From Streptomyces jumonjinensis (GTDB lineage: Bacteria; Actinomycetota; Actinomycetes; Streptomycetales; Streptomycetaceae): DNA of 48,569 bases. Where the stretch lies: contig NZ_VCLA01000174.1 of assembly GCF_009600885.1 (NCBI RefSeq), positions 1 to 48,569 of the forward strand, read 5' to 3'. A program made the position numbers and the translations under genes. The notes beneath the pieces were generated by a model. That model had not been told where the DNA came from, ran no database searches, and worked only from the letters and a program-made list of their open reading frames with translations. Shown piece by piece: positions 32,042 through 39,662 of this stretch (positions are counted from its first letter, which is position 1; each line of letters begins with the position of its first letter).

Positions 32042-32803
32042 ATGGGCGCCGGCCATGCCCACCGGCTCTACACCCACCGCTCCTCACCCGCCCACGCCCT
32101 GCCCCCGCACTGCAAACTCGCCGCCGTCCTCTGCTTCGTACTCGTCGTGGTCTCCACCCCGCGCGAGGCCGTCTGGGCCTTCGGGGCGTACGCGCTGCTG
32201 CTCGCCGCCGTCACGGCCGTCGCCCGGCTCCCCGCCGTTCCGCTGCTCCGGCGGCTGCTGATCGAGGCGCCCTTCGTCGCCTTCGCCCTGCTGATGCCGT
32301 TCGTCGTCCCCGGCGAGCGGATCACCGTGCTCGGGGCCGGGCTCAGCGTCCCCGGGCTCTGGGGCGCATGGAACATCCTCGCCAAGGCGACCCTCGGCAC
32401 CGCCGCGTCCGTGCTCCTCGCCGCCACGACCGAACCCCGCGATCTGCTGCTCGGCCTCCAGCGCCTCGGGCTGCCGCAGCCGCTGACGCAGATCGCGTCC
32501 TTCATGGTCCGCTACGGCGATGTGGTCGCGGACGAGCTGCGCCGGATGTCGATCGCCCGCAGATCACGGGGGTTCGCGGCCCGCGGCCCACGGCAGTGGG
32601 GCGTCCTCGCCAAGACCGCGGGCGCGGTCTTCATCCGCTCCTACGAACGCGGCGAACGGGTGCATCTCGCGATGGTGAGCAGAGGCTATACGGGGGAGCT
32701 GCCGGTGATCCGCGAGCTGAGGGCGACCCGCGCCCAGTGGGCCCGGGCGGCGGCCCTGCCCGCCGCCGCGCTCCCCGTCTGTCTGCTCGGCCGGCTCCTG
32801 TGA
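32042..32803 (+). CDS. ECF transporter T-component (CbiQ/NikQ)
   Basis: A 253-residue transmembrane coupling protein that links the substrate-binding component to the ATPase. His-rich N-terminus (GAGHAHRLYTHRSS), about five helices, and the cytosolic coupling motif ERGERVHLAMVSRGY near residue 205, the EcfT Ala-Arg-Gly region. LLLGLQRLGLPQPL is typical CbiQ sequence. I chose the ATG at 32042; the longer frame upstream to 31844 only shadows the permease tail. The GTGA overlap with the ATPase gene makes the operon coupled. Confidence 0.9.
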   Translation: MGAGHAHRLYTHRSSPAHALPPHCKLAAVLCFVLVVVSTPREAVWAFGAYALLLAAVTAVARLPAVPLLRRLLIEAPFVAFALLMPFVVPGERITVLGAGLSVPGLWGAWNILAKATLGTAASVLLAATTEPRDLLLGLQRLGLPQPLTQIASFMVRYGDVVADELRRMSIARRSRGFAARGPRQWGVLAKTAGAVFIRSYERGERVHLAMVSRGYTGELPVIRELRATRAQWARAAALPAAALPVCLLGRLL

Positions 32804-33588
32804 ACGCCCCCGGCGGCCCCGCCCCCTCACTGGACGTCAGAGGGCTCGCCTACGCCTACCCGGACGGCCACCAGGCCCTCTTCGGCGTCGATCTGACCGT
32901 GGCGCGCGGCGAACGGGTGGCCCTGCTCGGCCCCAACGGCGCGGGCAAGACCACGCTCGTACTCCATCTCAACGGCATACTCGCCGGGGGAGCAGGCGCC
33001 GTCTCGGTCGCGGGCCGCCCGGTGGTCAGGGAGCATCTGCCGGAGATCAGACGGTTGGTCGGCATCGTCTTCCAGGACCCCGACGACCAGTTGTTCATGC
33101 CCACCGTCCAGGAGGACGTGGCCTTCGGCCCCGCCGCCATGGGGCTGCGCGGCGACGAGCTCTCCGCACGGGTCGCGGCGGCGCTGCGACAGGTCGGCAT
33201 GGCGGAGTACGCCGACCGGCCCCCGCACCATCTCTCCTTCGGGCAGCGCCGCCGGGTCGCGGTCGCCACGGTCCTGGCGATGCGGCCGGAGATCCTCGTA
33301 CTGGACGAGCCCTCGTCCAACCTCGACCCGGCGGCTCGGCGCGAACTCGCCCAGATCCTGCGGTCGCTGGACATCACCGTGCTGATGGTGACGCACGACC
33401 TGCCGTACGCCCTGGAGCTGTGCCCGCGCTCGGTGATCCTCAGCGAAGGAGTGATCGTGGCGGACGGCGCGACCGGGGACCTGCTCGCGGACGAGGAGCT
33501 GCTGCGCCGACACCGGCTGGAGCTGCCCTTCGGCTTCGCCCCACGAGCGACGCCTCCGGGGCTGCTGGATCGTCCGGACACGACCTAG
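32800..33588 (+). CDS. ECF transporter ATP-binding protein (CbiO/NikO)
   Basis: A 262-residue ABC ATPase that powers the metal transporter. Walker A is GPNGAGKTT near residue 45, the Q-loop is VFQDPDDQLF, the signature is LSFGQRRRVA in place of LSGGQ, Walker B is ILVLDEPSS, and the switch His is in MVTHDL. FQDPDDQLFMPTVQEDVAFGP is characteristic of EcfA/CbiO proteins. The GTG overlaps the CbiQ stop. The stop codon overlaps that of the convergent acetyltransferase gene. Confidence 0.93.
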   Translation: MNAPGGPAPSLDVRGLAYAYPDGHQALFGVDLTVARGERVALLGPNGAGKTTLVLHLNGILAGGAGAVSVAGRPVVREHLPEIRRLVGIVFQDPDDQLFMPTVQEDVAFGPAAMGLRGDELSARVAAALRQVGMAEYADRPPHHLSFGQRRRVAVATVLAMRPEILVLDEPSSNLDPAARRELAQILRSLDITVLMVTHDLPYALELCPRSVILSEGVIVADGATGDLLADEELLRRHRLELPFGFAPRATPPGLLDRPDTT

Positions 33589-34106
33589 CGCAGCTCGCCC
33601 TCCAACAACCCCATGGTGAACATGTCGTACCACTGACCGTCCCGCCGGAAGACCTGGCGCAGCCGGCCCTCCGTCACAAAGCCCACCTTCTCGTAGACCC
33701 GGCGGGCGGCGTGGTTCTCGGTGACGACCGTCAGCGTGATCTTGTGCAGCCGCATGTCCTCGAAGCCGTAGCGGCAGGCCGTCCGCATCGCGTCGGTGGC
33801 GAAACCGCGCCCCCAGTACTCCTTCTCGCCGAGATAGACGTCCAGCTCGGCGCAGCCCGTCTCCGGCTCGGCGCCGCGCAGCCGGACCAGCCCGATGAGG
33901 CGGGCGTCGTCCGTCGCCTCGATCCCGAAGAGGGCGTCCCCGTAGGTGCTGCGCTGCCGCTCCTCCATCCAGGTGCGGACCTGCGCCAGGGACTGCGGAT
34001 AGCCGTCGCTCATCCAGCGTATGACCTCGGGGTCGTGATTCCAGCGCCAGAGCGCGTCCGCCTCGGACGGTTCCATGGCCCTCAGCCGCACCAGTTCTCC
34101 GCGCAT
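33585..34106 (-). CDS. RimJ/RimL-like GNAT acetyltransferase
   Basis: A 173-residue GNAT. The N-terminal strand is VRLRAMEPSEADALWRW, then WMSDGYPQSLAQVRTWMEER, and the acetyl-CoA loop region is KEYWGRGFATDAMRTACRYGF. The ending HKITLTVVTENHAARRVYEKVGF is typical of the RimL branch. The ATG at 34106 is preceded by gggggaga. The target amine is unknown. Its stop and the stop of the cbiO-type gene share the palindrome ctag. Confidence 0.9.
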   Translation of the reverse strand: MRGELVRLRAMEPSEADALWRWNHDPEVIRWMSDGYPQSLAQVRTWMEERQRSTYGDALFGIEATDDARLIGLVRLRGAEPETGCAELDVYLGEKEYWGRGFATDAMRTACRYGFEDMRLHKITLTVVTENHAARRVYEKVGFVTEGRLRQVFRRDGQWYDMFTMGLLEGELR

Positions 34107-34286
34107 GCTCTCCCCCTGTTCCCCGACTGGCTCCACAGCGGCCCAAGTGGGCCCCGGGAAGTGATAGCACGGGCCGAATTCCCAGCTCAAGAGGTTGAAG
34201 CCGGTCGTTCGGACGGCCCCGGAAGCCGGGCGCGTCCGCCGTCGTTGCACCATGGGGGAGGTCGACCGGAGCGGAGAGTACTGACA

Positions 34287-35444
34287 GTGGACGTCCAGGG
34301 CACGGTGGCGGAGGGGTACGAGGCGGTACGGGACGCTTTCGTACGGAACTTCGAGCAGCGCGGCGAGCGCGGAGCGGCCGTCGCCGTCTACCGGCACGGC
34401 CGCAAGGTGGTCGATCTCTGGGCCGGCGCCCGGGATGTGGACGGCACGGCCCCCTGGGCGGTGGACACCGCGCAGGTCGTCCGCTCGGTCACCAAGGGCG
34501 TCGCGGCGGCCGTCGTCCTGCTGCTGCACCAGCGCGGCCAGATCGACCTGGACGCCCCGGTGGCCACGTACTGGCCGGAGTTCAAGGCGAACGGCAAGGA
34601 GCGGGTACTGGTGCGCCAGCTGCTCTCGCACCGCGCGGGTCTCCCCGTGCTCGACCGTCCGCTCACCCCCGCCGAGGCGATCGACGGCGTGAGCGGCCCC
34701 GCCGCGCTCGCCGCCCAGCGCCCCGAGTGGCAGCCCGGCACGGATCACGGCTACCACGCGCAGACCTACAGCTGGCTGATCGCCGAACTGGTCCGCCGGG
34801 TCACCGGCCGCACCATCGGCCGCTGGGTCGCCGAGGAGATCGCCCGCCCCCTCGGCCTGGACTTCTGGATCGGGCTGCCGCCCGACGAGGCCCACCGGGC
34901 GGGCCGTATCGGACCGGTCGACGAACCCCCGTCCGCCCCGGGGCTCACCCTGCGCCCCAAGAGGGCCGTCTCCGACGCCTACCGCGACCCGGCGTCGCTC
35001 ACCCGCCGGGCCTTCGGGGCGATCGACCCGCTGCCCGACGAGAACGACCCCCGCTACCGGGCCGCCGAGCTCCCCGCCTCCGGCGGCGTCTCCACCGCCC
35101 GCGCACTCGCCCGTTTCTACGCCTCCACCCTCGGCGAAGTCGACGGCGGCCCCCGGCTGTTCGCGCCCGCGACGCTCGCCCTGGCCCGTACCGAGGAGTC
35201 GGCGGGCCCCGACCGCATCCTGGTGGTGCCCACCCGCCTCAGCCTCGGCTTCATGCTGCACGGCCCGGCCGCCCCGCTGCTGGGCCCCGGCTCCTTCGGC
35301 CACCCGGGCCGGGGCGGCTCGCTCGGCCTCGCCGACCCGGAGTCCGGGGTGGCGCTCGGGTATGTGACCAATGGGCTGCGTAAGGGAGTTACCGCGGATC
35401 CCCGTGGTCAGGCCTTGATCCGCGCGGTACGTTCGGCCCTATGA
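34287..35444 (+). CDS. Beta-lactamase-fold serine hydrolase (class C / EstB-like)
   Basis: A 385-residue protein of the beta-lactamase/DD-peptidase fold without a signal peptide, so probably cytosolic. The nucleophile motif is SVTK (about residues 68-71, S-x-x-K), the second motif Tyr is in HAQTYSWL near 158, and the C-terminal His-Gly-like motif is GHPGRGGS near 347. Proteins of this kind are often esterases (EstB, LovD-like), not lactamases. The GTG at 34287 has ggagag upstream. It overlaps the SDR start by 4 bases, suggesting a two-gene unit. Confidence 0.87.
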   Translation: MDVQGTVAEGYEAVRDAFVRNFEQRGERGAAVAVYRHGRKVVDLWAGARDVDGTAPWAVDTAQVVRSVTKGVAAAVVLLLHQRGQIDLDAPVATYWPEFKANGKERVLVRQLLSHRAGLPVLDRPLTPAEAIDGVSGPAALAAQRPEWQPGTDHGYHAQTYSWLIAELVRRVTGRTIGRWVAEEIARPLGLDFWIGLPPDEAHRAGRIGPVDEPPSAPGLTLRPKRAVSDAYRDPASLTRRAFGAIDPLPDENDPRYRAAELPASGGVSTARALARFYASTLGEVDGGPRLFAPATLALARTEESAGPDRILVVPTRLSLGFMLHGPAAPLLGPGSFGHPGRGGSLGLADPESGVALGYVTNGLRKGVTADPRGQALIRAVRSAL

Positions 35445-36241
35445 CCTATGCGCTGAAACGTTTCGAGGGGTATGGAGTACTGATCACCGGCGCGGCCCGG
35501 GGCATCGGCGCGGCCACCGCACGGCGGCTGGCGGCCGAAGGGGCCCGGGTCCTGATCACCGATATCGACGTGGAAGCCGCCGAGAAGACCGCCGAGGACG
35601 TCCCCGGCGCGGACTTCACCGGCTGCGACGTCTCCGACCGCGCCCAGGTCGAAGCGGCGGCGGCCTACGCCGCCGAACGCTTCGGAACCCTGGACGTCCT
35701 GGTCAACAACGCCTTCTCCTGCGCCAAGGACGCACCGCGCATCGAGGACGAGCCGGACGGCACCTGGCAGCGGGATCTGGACATCTGCCTCACCGGCGCG
35801 TTCCGCTGCGCCCGTGCCGCGATGCCGTATCTGGAGAGCTCGGGCCGGGGCGCGATCGTCAACATCGGCTCGGTCAACGCCGAGGTGGGCCTGGACGGCC
35901 ACTCCTACAGCGCGGCGAAGGCGGGCCTCGCGTCGTTCACCCGCACCCTGGCGGGCGACGCGGGCCCGCGCGGCGTACGCGTCAACCAGATCAACCCCGG
36001 CACCATCCGCACCCGGGGCTGGGAGGGGCAGGACCGGGGCCTCGCGGACCTGGGGCGGAAGCTCTATCCGCTGGGCCGCGTCGGCGAGCCCGAGGACGTC
36101 GCGGCGGCGGTCGCGTTCCTGGCTTCGCGGGACGCGTCCTGGATCACCGGGACGACCCTGCGGGTGGACGGCGGCCTACTGGCGGTGAACAACGCGTTCG
36201 GCCTGGTGCTGGCGGAGGCCAAGGCCGGCCAGGAGGGGTAA
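35441..36241 (+). CDS. Short-chain dehydrogenase/reductase (classical)
   Basis: A 266-residue classical SDR. The cofactor loop is LITGAARGIGAATA near residue 14, acidic Asp-Ile-Asp follows beta-2 (suggesting NAD preference), VNNAF is near 87, Ser lies in NIGSVNAEVG, and Tyr/Lys in SYSAAKAG near 153. The C-terminal WITGTTLRVDGGLLAV closes the fold. The start overlaps the upstream hydrolase stop (ATGA). The substrate is not predictable. Confidence 0.92.
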   Translation: MTYALKRFEGYGVLITGAARGIGAATARRLAAEGARVLITDIDVEAAEKTAEDVPGADFTGCDVSDRAQVEAAAAYAAERFGTLDVLVNNAFSCAKDAPRIEDEPDGTWQRDLDICLTGAFRCARAAMPYLESSGRGAIVNIGSVNAEVGLDGHSYSAAKAGLASFTRTLAGDAGPRGVRVNQINPGTIRTRGWEGQDRGLADLGRKLYPLGRVGEPEDVAAAVAFLASRDASWITGTTLRVDGGLLAVNNAFGLVLAEAKAGQEG

Positions 36242-36255
36242 CGGGGCCGGGCCTG

Positions 36256-36279
36256 GGGCCTCCCGTACGCGGGAGGCCC
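36256..36279. terminator. Hairpin terminator after the SDR gene
   Basis: GGGCCTCCCG (36256-36265), loop tacg, CGGGAGGCCC (36270-36279) is a perfect 10-bp stem, 14 bases after the SDR stop. Confidence 0.88.
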
Positions 36280-36291
36280 GGCGGCCGGGGC

Positions 36292-36500
36292 TCACGGCCT
36301 GTGCCCACCGCCCTCCACCGACAACTCGGCCCACACCGCCTTCCCCGGCCCCTGCCGCCCGGCCACCCCCCACCGGTCCGCCAGCGCCTCCACCAGGGGC
36401 AGCCCGCGCCCCCCCCGGGAGCCTCAGCCTCGGGCACGGTGAGCCTCGGACACCCGTCCGCCGTGTCGTGCACCTCGATTGACCTGTTCCTTGAGTCCGA
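36292..36500 (-). pseudogene. Remnant of an anti-sigma-type ATP-binding protein (HATPase, RsbW-like)
   Basis: On the minus strand, the end of a serine-kinase-like ATPase can be read in two frames. First come EVHDTADGCPRLTVPEAEAP (about 36478-36419), then, after a run of eight C (plus strand 36409-36416), GRGLPLVEALADRWGV and GPGKAVWAELSVEGG, ending at the stop 36294-36292. One frame change at the C-run joins them. An in-frame stop lies just upstream and no N-terminal domain is present, so the gene is truncated at its 5' end and frameshifted. Full-length relatives are commonly encoded beside XRE-DUF5753 and DUF397 genes, as here. Confidence 0.75.
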
Positions 36501-36590
36501 GGCGGAGATAAGGCGTTACAAGCTGATGTCCGAATGTCACGGCCGATCTTCTGATTGAGTTTGCAGCCGCGAGTGAGTGACGGAGAGGGA

Positions 36591-36806
36591 GTGTTGGAAG
36601 TGCAGCACCACGCCGCGCCGGTCTGGCGCAAGAGCAGTTACAGCAGCGCGAACGGCCAGTGCGTCGAGGTCAGGGATGACTTCCCGGGCGTGATGCCCGT
36701 ACGCGACAGCAAGGTGCCGACGGGGCCCTGCCTCGCGTTCGCGGAGCCCTCGTGGATGTCGTTCGTCGGAGCGCTCAAGACGGGGACCTTCCGGCCCGCC
36801 GGCTGA
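36591..36806 (+). CDS. DUF397 small protein
   Basis: About 71 residues of one DUF397 domain. WRKSSYSSANGQCVEVRDD opens it, and VPVRDSK-type sequence (MPVRDSKVPTGPCLAF) and FVGALKTGTF close it. DUF397 proteins pair with XRE-DUF5753 regulators in Streptomyces development and antibiotic clusters, apparently as modulators of the regulator. The exact start is uncertain: GTG at 36591 or 36600, or TTG at 36594, all just after ggagaggga. It points towards the regulator gene and not away from it, unlike the usual co-directional arrangement. Confidence 0.85.
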   Translation: MLEVQHHAAPVWRKSSYSSANGQCVEVRDDFPGVMPVRDSKVPTGPCLAFAEPSWMSFVGALKTGTFRPAG

Positions 36807-36872
36807 TCCTCGCATCCCGTCAGCGCCCTGCCTCCCGAGGAGCCGGGGCGTGACGGGACGGCGGTACGTCCG

Positions 36873-37724
36873 TCAGTCCAGCGCCTCGATCGCCTTCACG
36901 ATCAACGCGCGTGCCTCCGCTCCGTATACGGCCAGGGCGCGCAGCGCGTCGAACGTCTTGAGGTAGAGGGCCACCTCGCTCGGCTGGGTGATGCGGACCA
37001 TCGCGGAGATCAGTTCCACCAACGCGAGGCTGTCGTCGAAGATGTGAAACGTTTCGTGCGGCCAGTGCCGTGGTCCTGGGGTGGACATGGGGATCACTCC
37101 CAGGGACACCGACGGCAACGCTCCGGCCGTCAGGAGATAGCCGAGCTGGGCCGCCATCGCGTCAGTCTCACCGGCCTGGTGGTACAGCACGGCCTCCTCG
37201 ATCAGGAGAACGAACCGATGGCCCGGTTCGTGGAGGACGCTGGAGCGCCGGACGCGGGCGGCTGCCGCTTCCGGCGCGTCGTTCGGGATCTCACGGAAGT
37301 CGGCGATGGTGCTGAGCAGCGCCGCCGCGTAGCCCTCGGTCTGGAGCAGCCCCGGAACAAGCGTCGAGGAGTAGACGCGGAACAACCGGGTCTCACGGTA
37401 GAGCTGTGCGCTTCTGCCCTGTAGTTGTTTCAGGCCATCGCGTATCTGATGCCGCCACTCGCTGTAGAGCGACTCCGCGTTGAGGGACTGGACGATGAGG
37501 CCCTCGGCCTGGTCCAGTGCACCGCACGCACCGCACCACAGCCGTATGTCCTTGGCGGAGGGCGCGGTGCGTGCGTTCTCGATGCGGGAGGTCTTCGCAT
37601 GGTGCCAACCACATTGCCCGGCAAGTTCGGTGACCGTCAGTCCGGCTGCCTTGCGCAGGTCGCGCAGCCTCTTCGCGACAAGCTCACGGGCGGCCTGGGC
37701 GGATGACGACGGTGATATGGGCAT
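36873..37724 (-). CDS. XRE-family helix-turn-helix regulator with DUF5753
   Basis: A 283-residue regulator. The helix-turn-helix lies at about 17-70 (LRDLRKAAGLTVTELAGQCGWHHAKTSRIENARTAP), and DUF5753 covers 90-280 with ETRLFRVYSSTLVPGLLQTEGYAAALL and HRFVLLIEEAVLYHQ. The family contains WhiJ- and AbaA-like regulators of development and antibiotic production. The ATG at 37724 gives MPISPSSSAQAARELVAKR. It is encoded 24 bases downstream of the DUF6879 fragment on the same strand, so the two are probably one transcript. The DUF397 gene converges on it. Confidence 0.93.
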   Translation of the reverse strand: MPISPSSSAQAARELVAKRLRDLRKAAGLTVTELAGQCGWHHAKTSRIENARTAPSAKDIRLWCGACGALDQAEGLIVQSLNAESLYSEWRHQIRDGLKQLQGRSAQLYRETRLFRVYSSTLVPGLLQTEGYAAALLSTIADFREIPNDAPEAAAARVRRSSVLHEPGHRFVLLIEEAVLYHQAGETDAMAAQLGYLLTAGALPSVSLGVIPMSTPGPRHWPHETFHIFDDSLALVELISAMVRITQPSEVALYLKTFDALRALAVYGAEARALIVKAIEALD

Positions 37725-37748
37725 GAACTGACCTGTCGGCCCCTTCGA

Positions 37749-37994
37749 TCAGCGGATCTCGTACTGGTCGTGCGGAGTGGCGCGCGCCCACACTGCTTCG
37801 AACGCCTCCGAACACAGTTTCGCTGCGGCCGGGTCGTCAGTGTCCTCCTTGCCCATCGAACCGCCCTCACCCGTGAAGTGGTTCCAGCGCACCAACTGCT
37901 CGTCGAAGAGCCAGAAGTCGTTCCCCGGCAGGGCGATCGTGGGGCTCTGGAATTCACCGGTCTTGGGGTCGATCCCGGTGAACGCTAAAGCCAT
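37749..37994 (-). CDS. Short DUF6879-type protein, apparently chimeric
   Basis: An 81-residue protein. Residues 21-81 match the C-terminal end of DUF6879 proteins: LPGNDFWLFDEQLVRWNHFT, then DDPAAAKLCSEAFEAVWARA and PHDQYEIR. DUF6879 proteins are normally about twice as long. The first 20 residues (MALAFTGIDPKTGEFQSPTI) look instead like the start of a different small Streptomyces protein that begins MALTFIGIDP. An internal deletion joining two neighbouring genes would explain this. The ATG has agaaggga upstream, so it is probably still translated. Its function is unknown. Confidence 0.75.
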   Translation of the reverse strand: MALAFTGIDPKTGEFQSPTIALPGNDFWLFDEQLVRWNHFTGEGGSMGKEDTDDPAAAKLCSEAFEAVWARATPHDQYEIR

Positions 37995-38173
37995 GTCAAC
38001 GTCCCTTCTGGCTTGTGCGGTTGTGTGCGGCAGCTTTGCTCATCCAGTTCATCGCAGCAAGAGTGTCGTCCAGCCATGTCGTGGAGGAATTTTTCTTCCG
38101 CACATATCTGCACATCACTGGAGAGCGGTCGTGCCGCCTCGCTACCGTCGGAGAACGGCTGCCGAATAGCCCA

Positions 38174-38191
38174 GGGCACCGCTCGGTGCCC
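38174..38191. other. Perfect 8-bp dyad in the regulator/small-ORF gap
   Basis: GGGCACCG, ct, CGGTGCCC lies 31 bases before the 30-codon ORF and downstream of an AT-rich stretch (38080-38120). It could be an operator or a leader hairpin; the rest of the 37995-38221 gap shows no gene. Confidence 0.6.
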
Positions 38192-38221
38192 GTCATTCCT
38201 CGGCGTGAGGGGGGCATAGTC

Positions 38222-38314
38222 ATGTCCACGCCCATCAACCGGCCCCCGGGCCCGACTCCGCCCAAGACCGGGCGCGCACGGAACCGATTGCGGTCTCAGC
38301 GGCGCACCCGCTGA
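38222..38314 (+). CDS. 30-residue Pro/Arg-rich peptide ORF
   Basis: A short ORF with a strong leader (gaggggg, 7 bases before the ATG) and mostly G or C in third positions. The peptide is Pro-rich in its first half (INRPPGPTPPKTG) and Arg-rich at the end (RARNRLRSQRRTR), with no signal peptide. It precedes another small ORF and a methyltransferase gene in the same direction. It may be a peptide substrate or a leader ORF; I do not recognise it. Confidence 0.5.
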   Translation: MSTPINRPPGPTPPKTGRARNRLRSQRRTR

Positions 38315-38357
38315 TCGCGGTATTCGAATTCGCATCCCCATTCGAAGGAGTTCCGTC

Positions 38358-38465
38358 ATGGGAAAGCACGGAGACGACAAGGGCGGTTCGGACGGCGACA
38401 AGAGGCAGTCGCCCAAGGAATCGGACGGTCAGTGGACCAAGCCCGTCACACCCCCGAAGAAGTGA
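38358..38465 (+). CDS. 35-residue peptide, candidate methyltransferase substrate
   Basis: The ATG has a textbook leader (gaagga g, 7 bases upstream) and the stop is only 10 bases before the methyltransferase ATG, so the two are almost certainly co-translated. The peptide is very hydrophilic, with 6 Asp, 8 Lys and two Asp-Gly pairs (residues 12-13 and 23-24) in the repeated context S-D-G. It ends WTKPVTPPKK. Asp-Gly is the pair most prone to aspartimide formation, and PIMT-like enzymes in some RiPP pathways make just that. A precursor-peptide role is therefore inferred from context and composition. It has no Cys and no signal peptide. Confidence 0.7.
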   Translation: MGKHGDDKGGSDGDKRQSPKESDGQWTKPVTPPKK

Positions 38466-38475
38466 GCCTCAGCCC

Positions 38476-39606
38476 ATGGATCAGTACGCGCAGTTGCTCG
38501 CCGGACTGACCGGGTCCGGTGCCCTGGGCGAGGAGTGGCGGGGCGCGTTCGAGCGGGCCCCGCGCTCTGCCTTCGTCCCCGGTTTCGTGTGGATCCCCGA
38601 CGACGACAGCCCGTCCGGCTACCGCCGGATCACCCGGACGGAGAACCCGGGCGACTGGTGGTCGCTGGTCAACGCCGACGACGTCGTCGTGACCCAGGTG
38701 GACGACGGGGGGGAGAACGGCCCCGGCGTCGTGACGTCCTCCGCGTCCAAGCCCCGGCTGGTCGCGTCCATGCTCCGGCACCTGGACGTGGCCGACGGGC
38801 ACGCGGTGCTGGACATCGGCACCGGCACCGGCTGGACCAGCGCGCTGCTGTGCGCTCGGCTCGGCGACCACCGCGTCACCACGGTGGAAGTCGACCCCGT
38901 GGTGGCGGCCGGGGCGGCCAGGCGGCTGAAGGCCGCCGGATTCAGCCCGACGCGCGTGGTCGGGGACGGTCTCGCCGGATGGCCGCCCGGCGTGCCGTAC
39001 GACGCCGTCCATTCGACGGCGGCCGTCCGGCGCGTACCTCTGACATGGGTGGAGCAGACCCGGCCCGGCGGGGTCGTGGTGAGCGCCTGGGGCACGCCGT
39101 ACGCGAATGCCGGGCTGCTGCGACTGGTGGTCGGCCGGTCCGGCCGGGAGTCACACGGCCGGTTCGTGGGTGATGTCAGCTTCCTGTGGATGCGAGGCCA
39201 GCGGCCCCACGCTGTGACCCGCCCGGAGGGCGTCCCGGAACACCGGGGCTCGTCCGACCTGGACCCCGAACTGGCACTGGAGGACGTCCATGCCGCCTTC
39301 GCCATCGGTGTACGCGTCCCCGGCGTGCGATATGAGCATGTATGGGACGGGGCGGACCCTTACGGCACCTACCGTATGCGGCTGTCGGACGGGGCGGGGT
39401 CCTGGGCGTCTGTGCGGTACGGCGGATGGGACGCCGAGGACGCCGTGCGCCAGGCGGGTGAGCGCCGGCTGTGGGATGAGATCACGGCGGCCCGGCTGTG
39501 GTGGCTGGAGGCGGGCAGGCCCGTCGTGACCCGGTTCGGCCTCACGGTCACACCGGACGGCACCCAGACGGTCTGGCTGGACGACCCCGGCAACCGGGTC
39601 GCGTAG
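38476..39606 (+). CDS. PIMT-like protein/peptide Asp O-methyltransferase
   Basis: A 376-residue SAM-dependent methyltransferase related to protein-L-isoaspartate O-methyltransferase. The PIMT substrate loop is SSASKPRLVASML (about 88-100), SAM motif I is VLDIGTGTG at 111-119, the acidic VTTVEVDP follows, and TRPGGVVVSAWGT is the post-III motif. Residues 215-376 are a C-terminal extension beyond housekeeping PIMT (about 210-220 residues). Extended PIMT relatives occur in lanthipeptide, graspetide and imiditide pathways, where they methylate Asp so that it closes to aspartimide. The ATG follows agaagtgagcctc after the small-peptide stop. The family call is firm; the peptide-modifying role is inference. 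Confidence 0.88.
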   Translation: MDQYAQLLAGLTGSGALGEEWRGAFERAPRSAFVPGFVWIPDDDSPSGYRRITRTENPGDWWSLVNADDVVVTQVDDGGENGPGVVTSSASKPRLVASMLRHLDVADGHAVLDIGTGTGWTSALLCARLGDHRVTTVEVDPVVAAGAARRLKAAGFSPTRVVGDGLAGWPPGVPYDAVHSTAAVRRVPLTWVEQTRPGGVVVSAWGTPYANAGLLRLVVGRSGRESHGRFVGDVSFLWMRGQRPHAVTRPEGVPEHRGSSDLDPELALEDVHAAFAIGVRVPGVRYEHVWDGADPYGTYRMRLSDGAGSWASVRYGGWDAEDAVRQAGERRLWDEITAARLWWLEAGRPVVTRFGLTVTPDGTQTVWLDDPGNRVA

Positions 39607-39628
39607 ACCGTCCAGCCGTACCGGCCGG

Positions 39629-39645
39629 GCCGGGGCCGCCCCGGC
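39629..39645. terminator. Hairpin between the convergent methyltransferase and hydrolase genes
   Basis: GCCGGGG, ccg, CCCCGGC is a perfect 7-bp stem in the 56-base gap between the two stop codons. It is short but well placed for both directions. Confidence 0.6.
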
Positions 39646-39662
39646 TTCCTGCCCCGGCCCCA

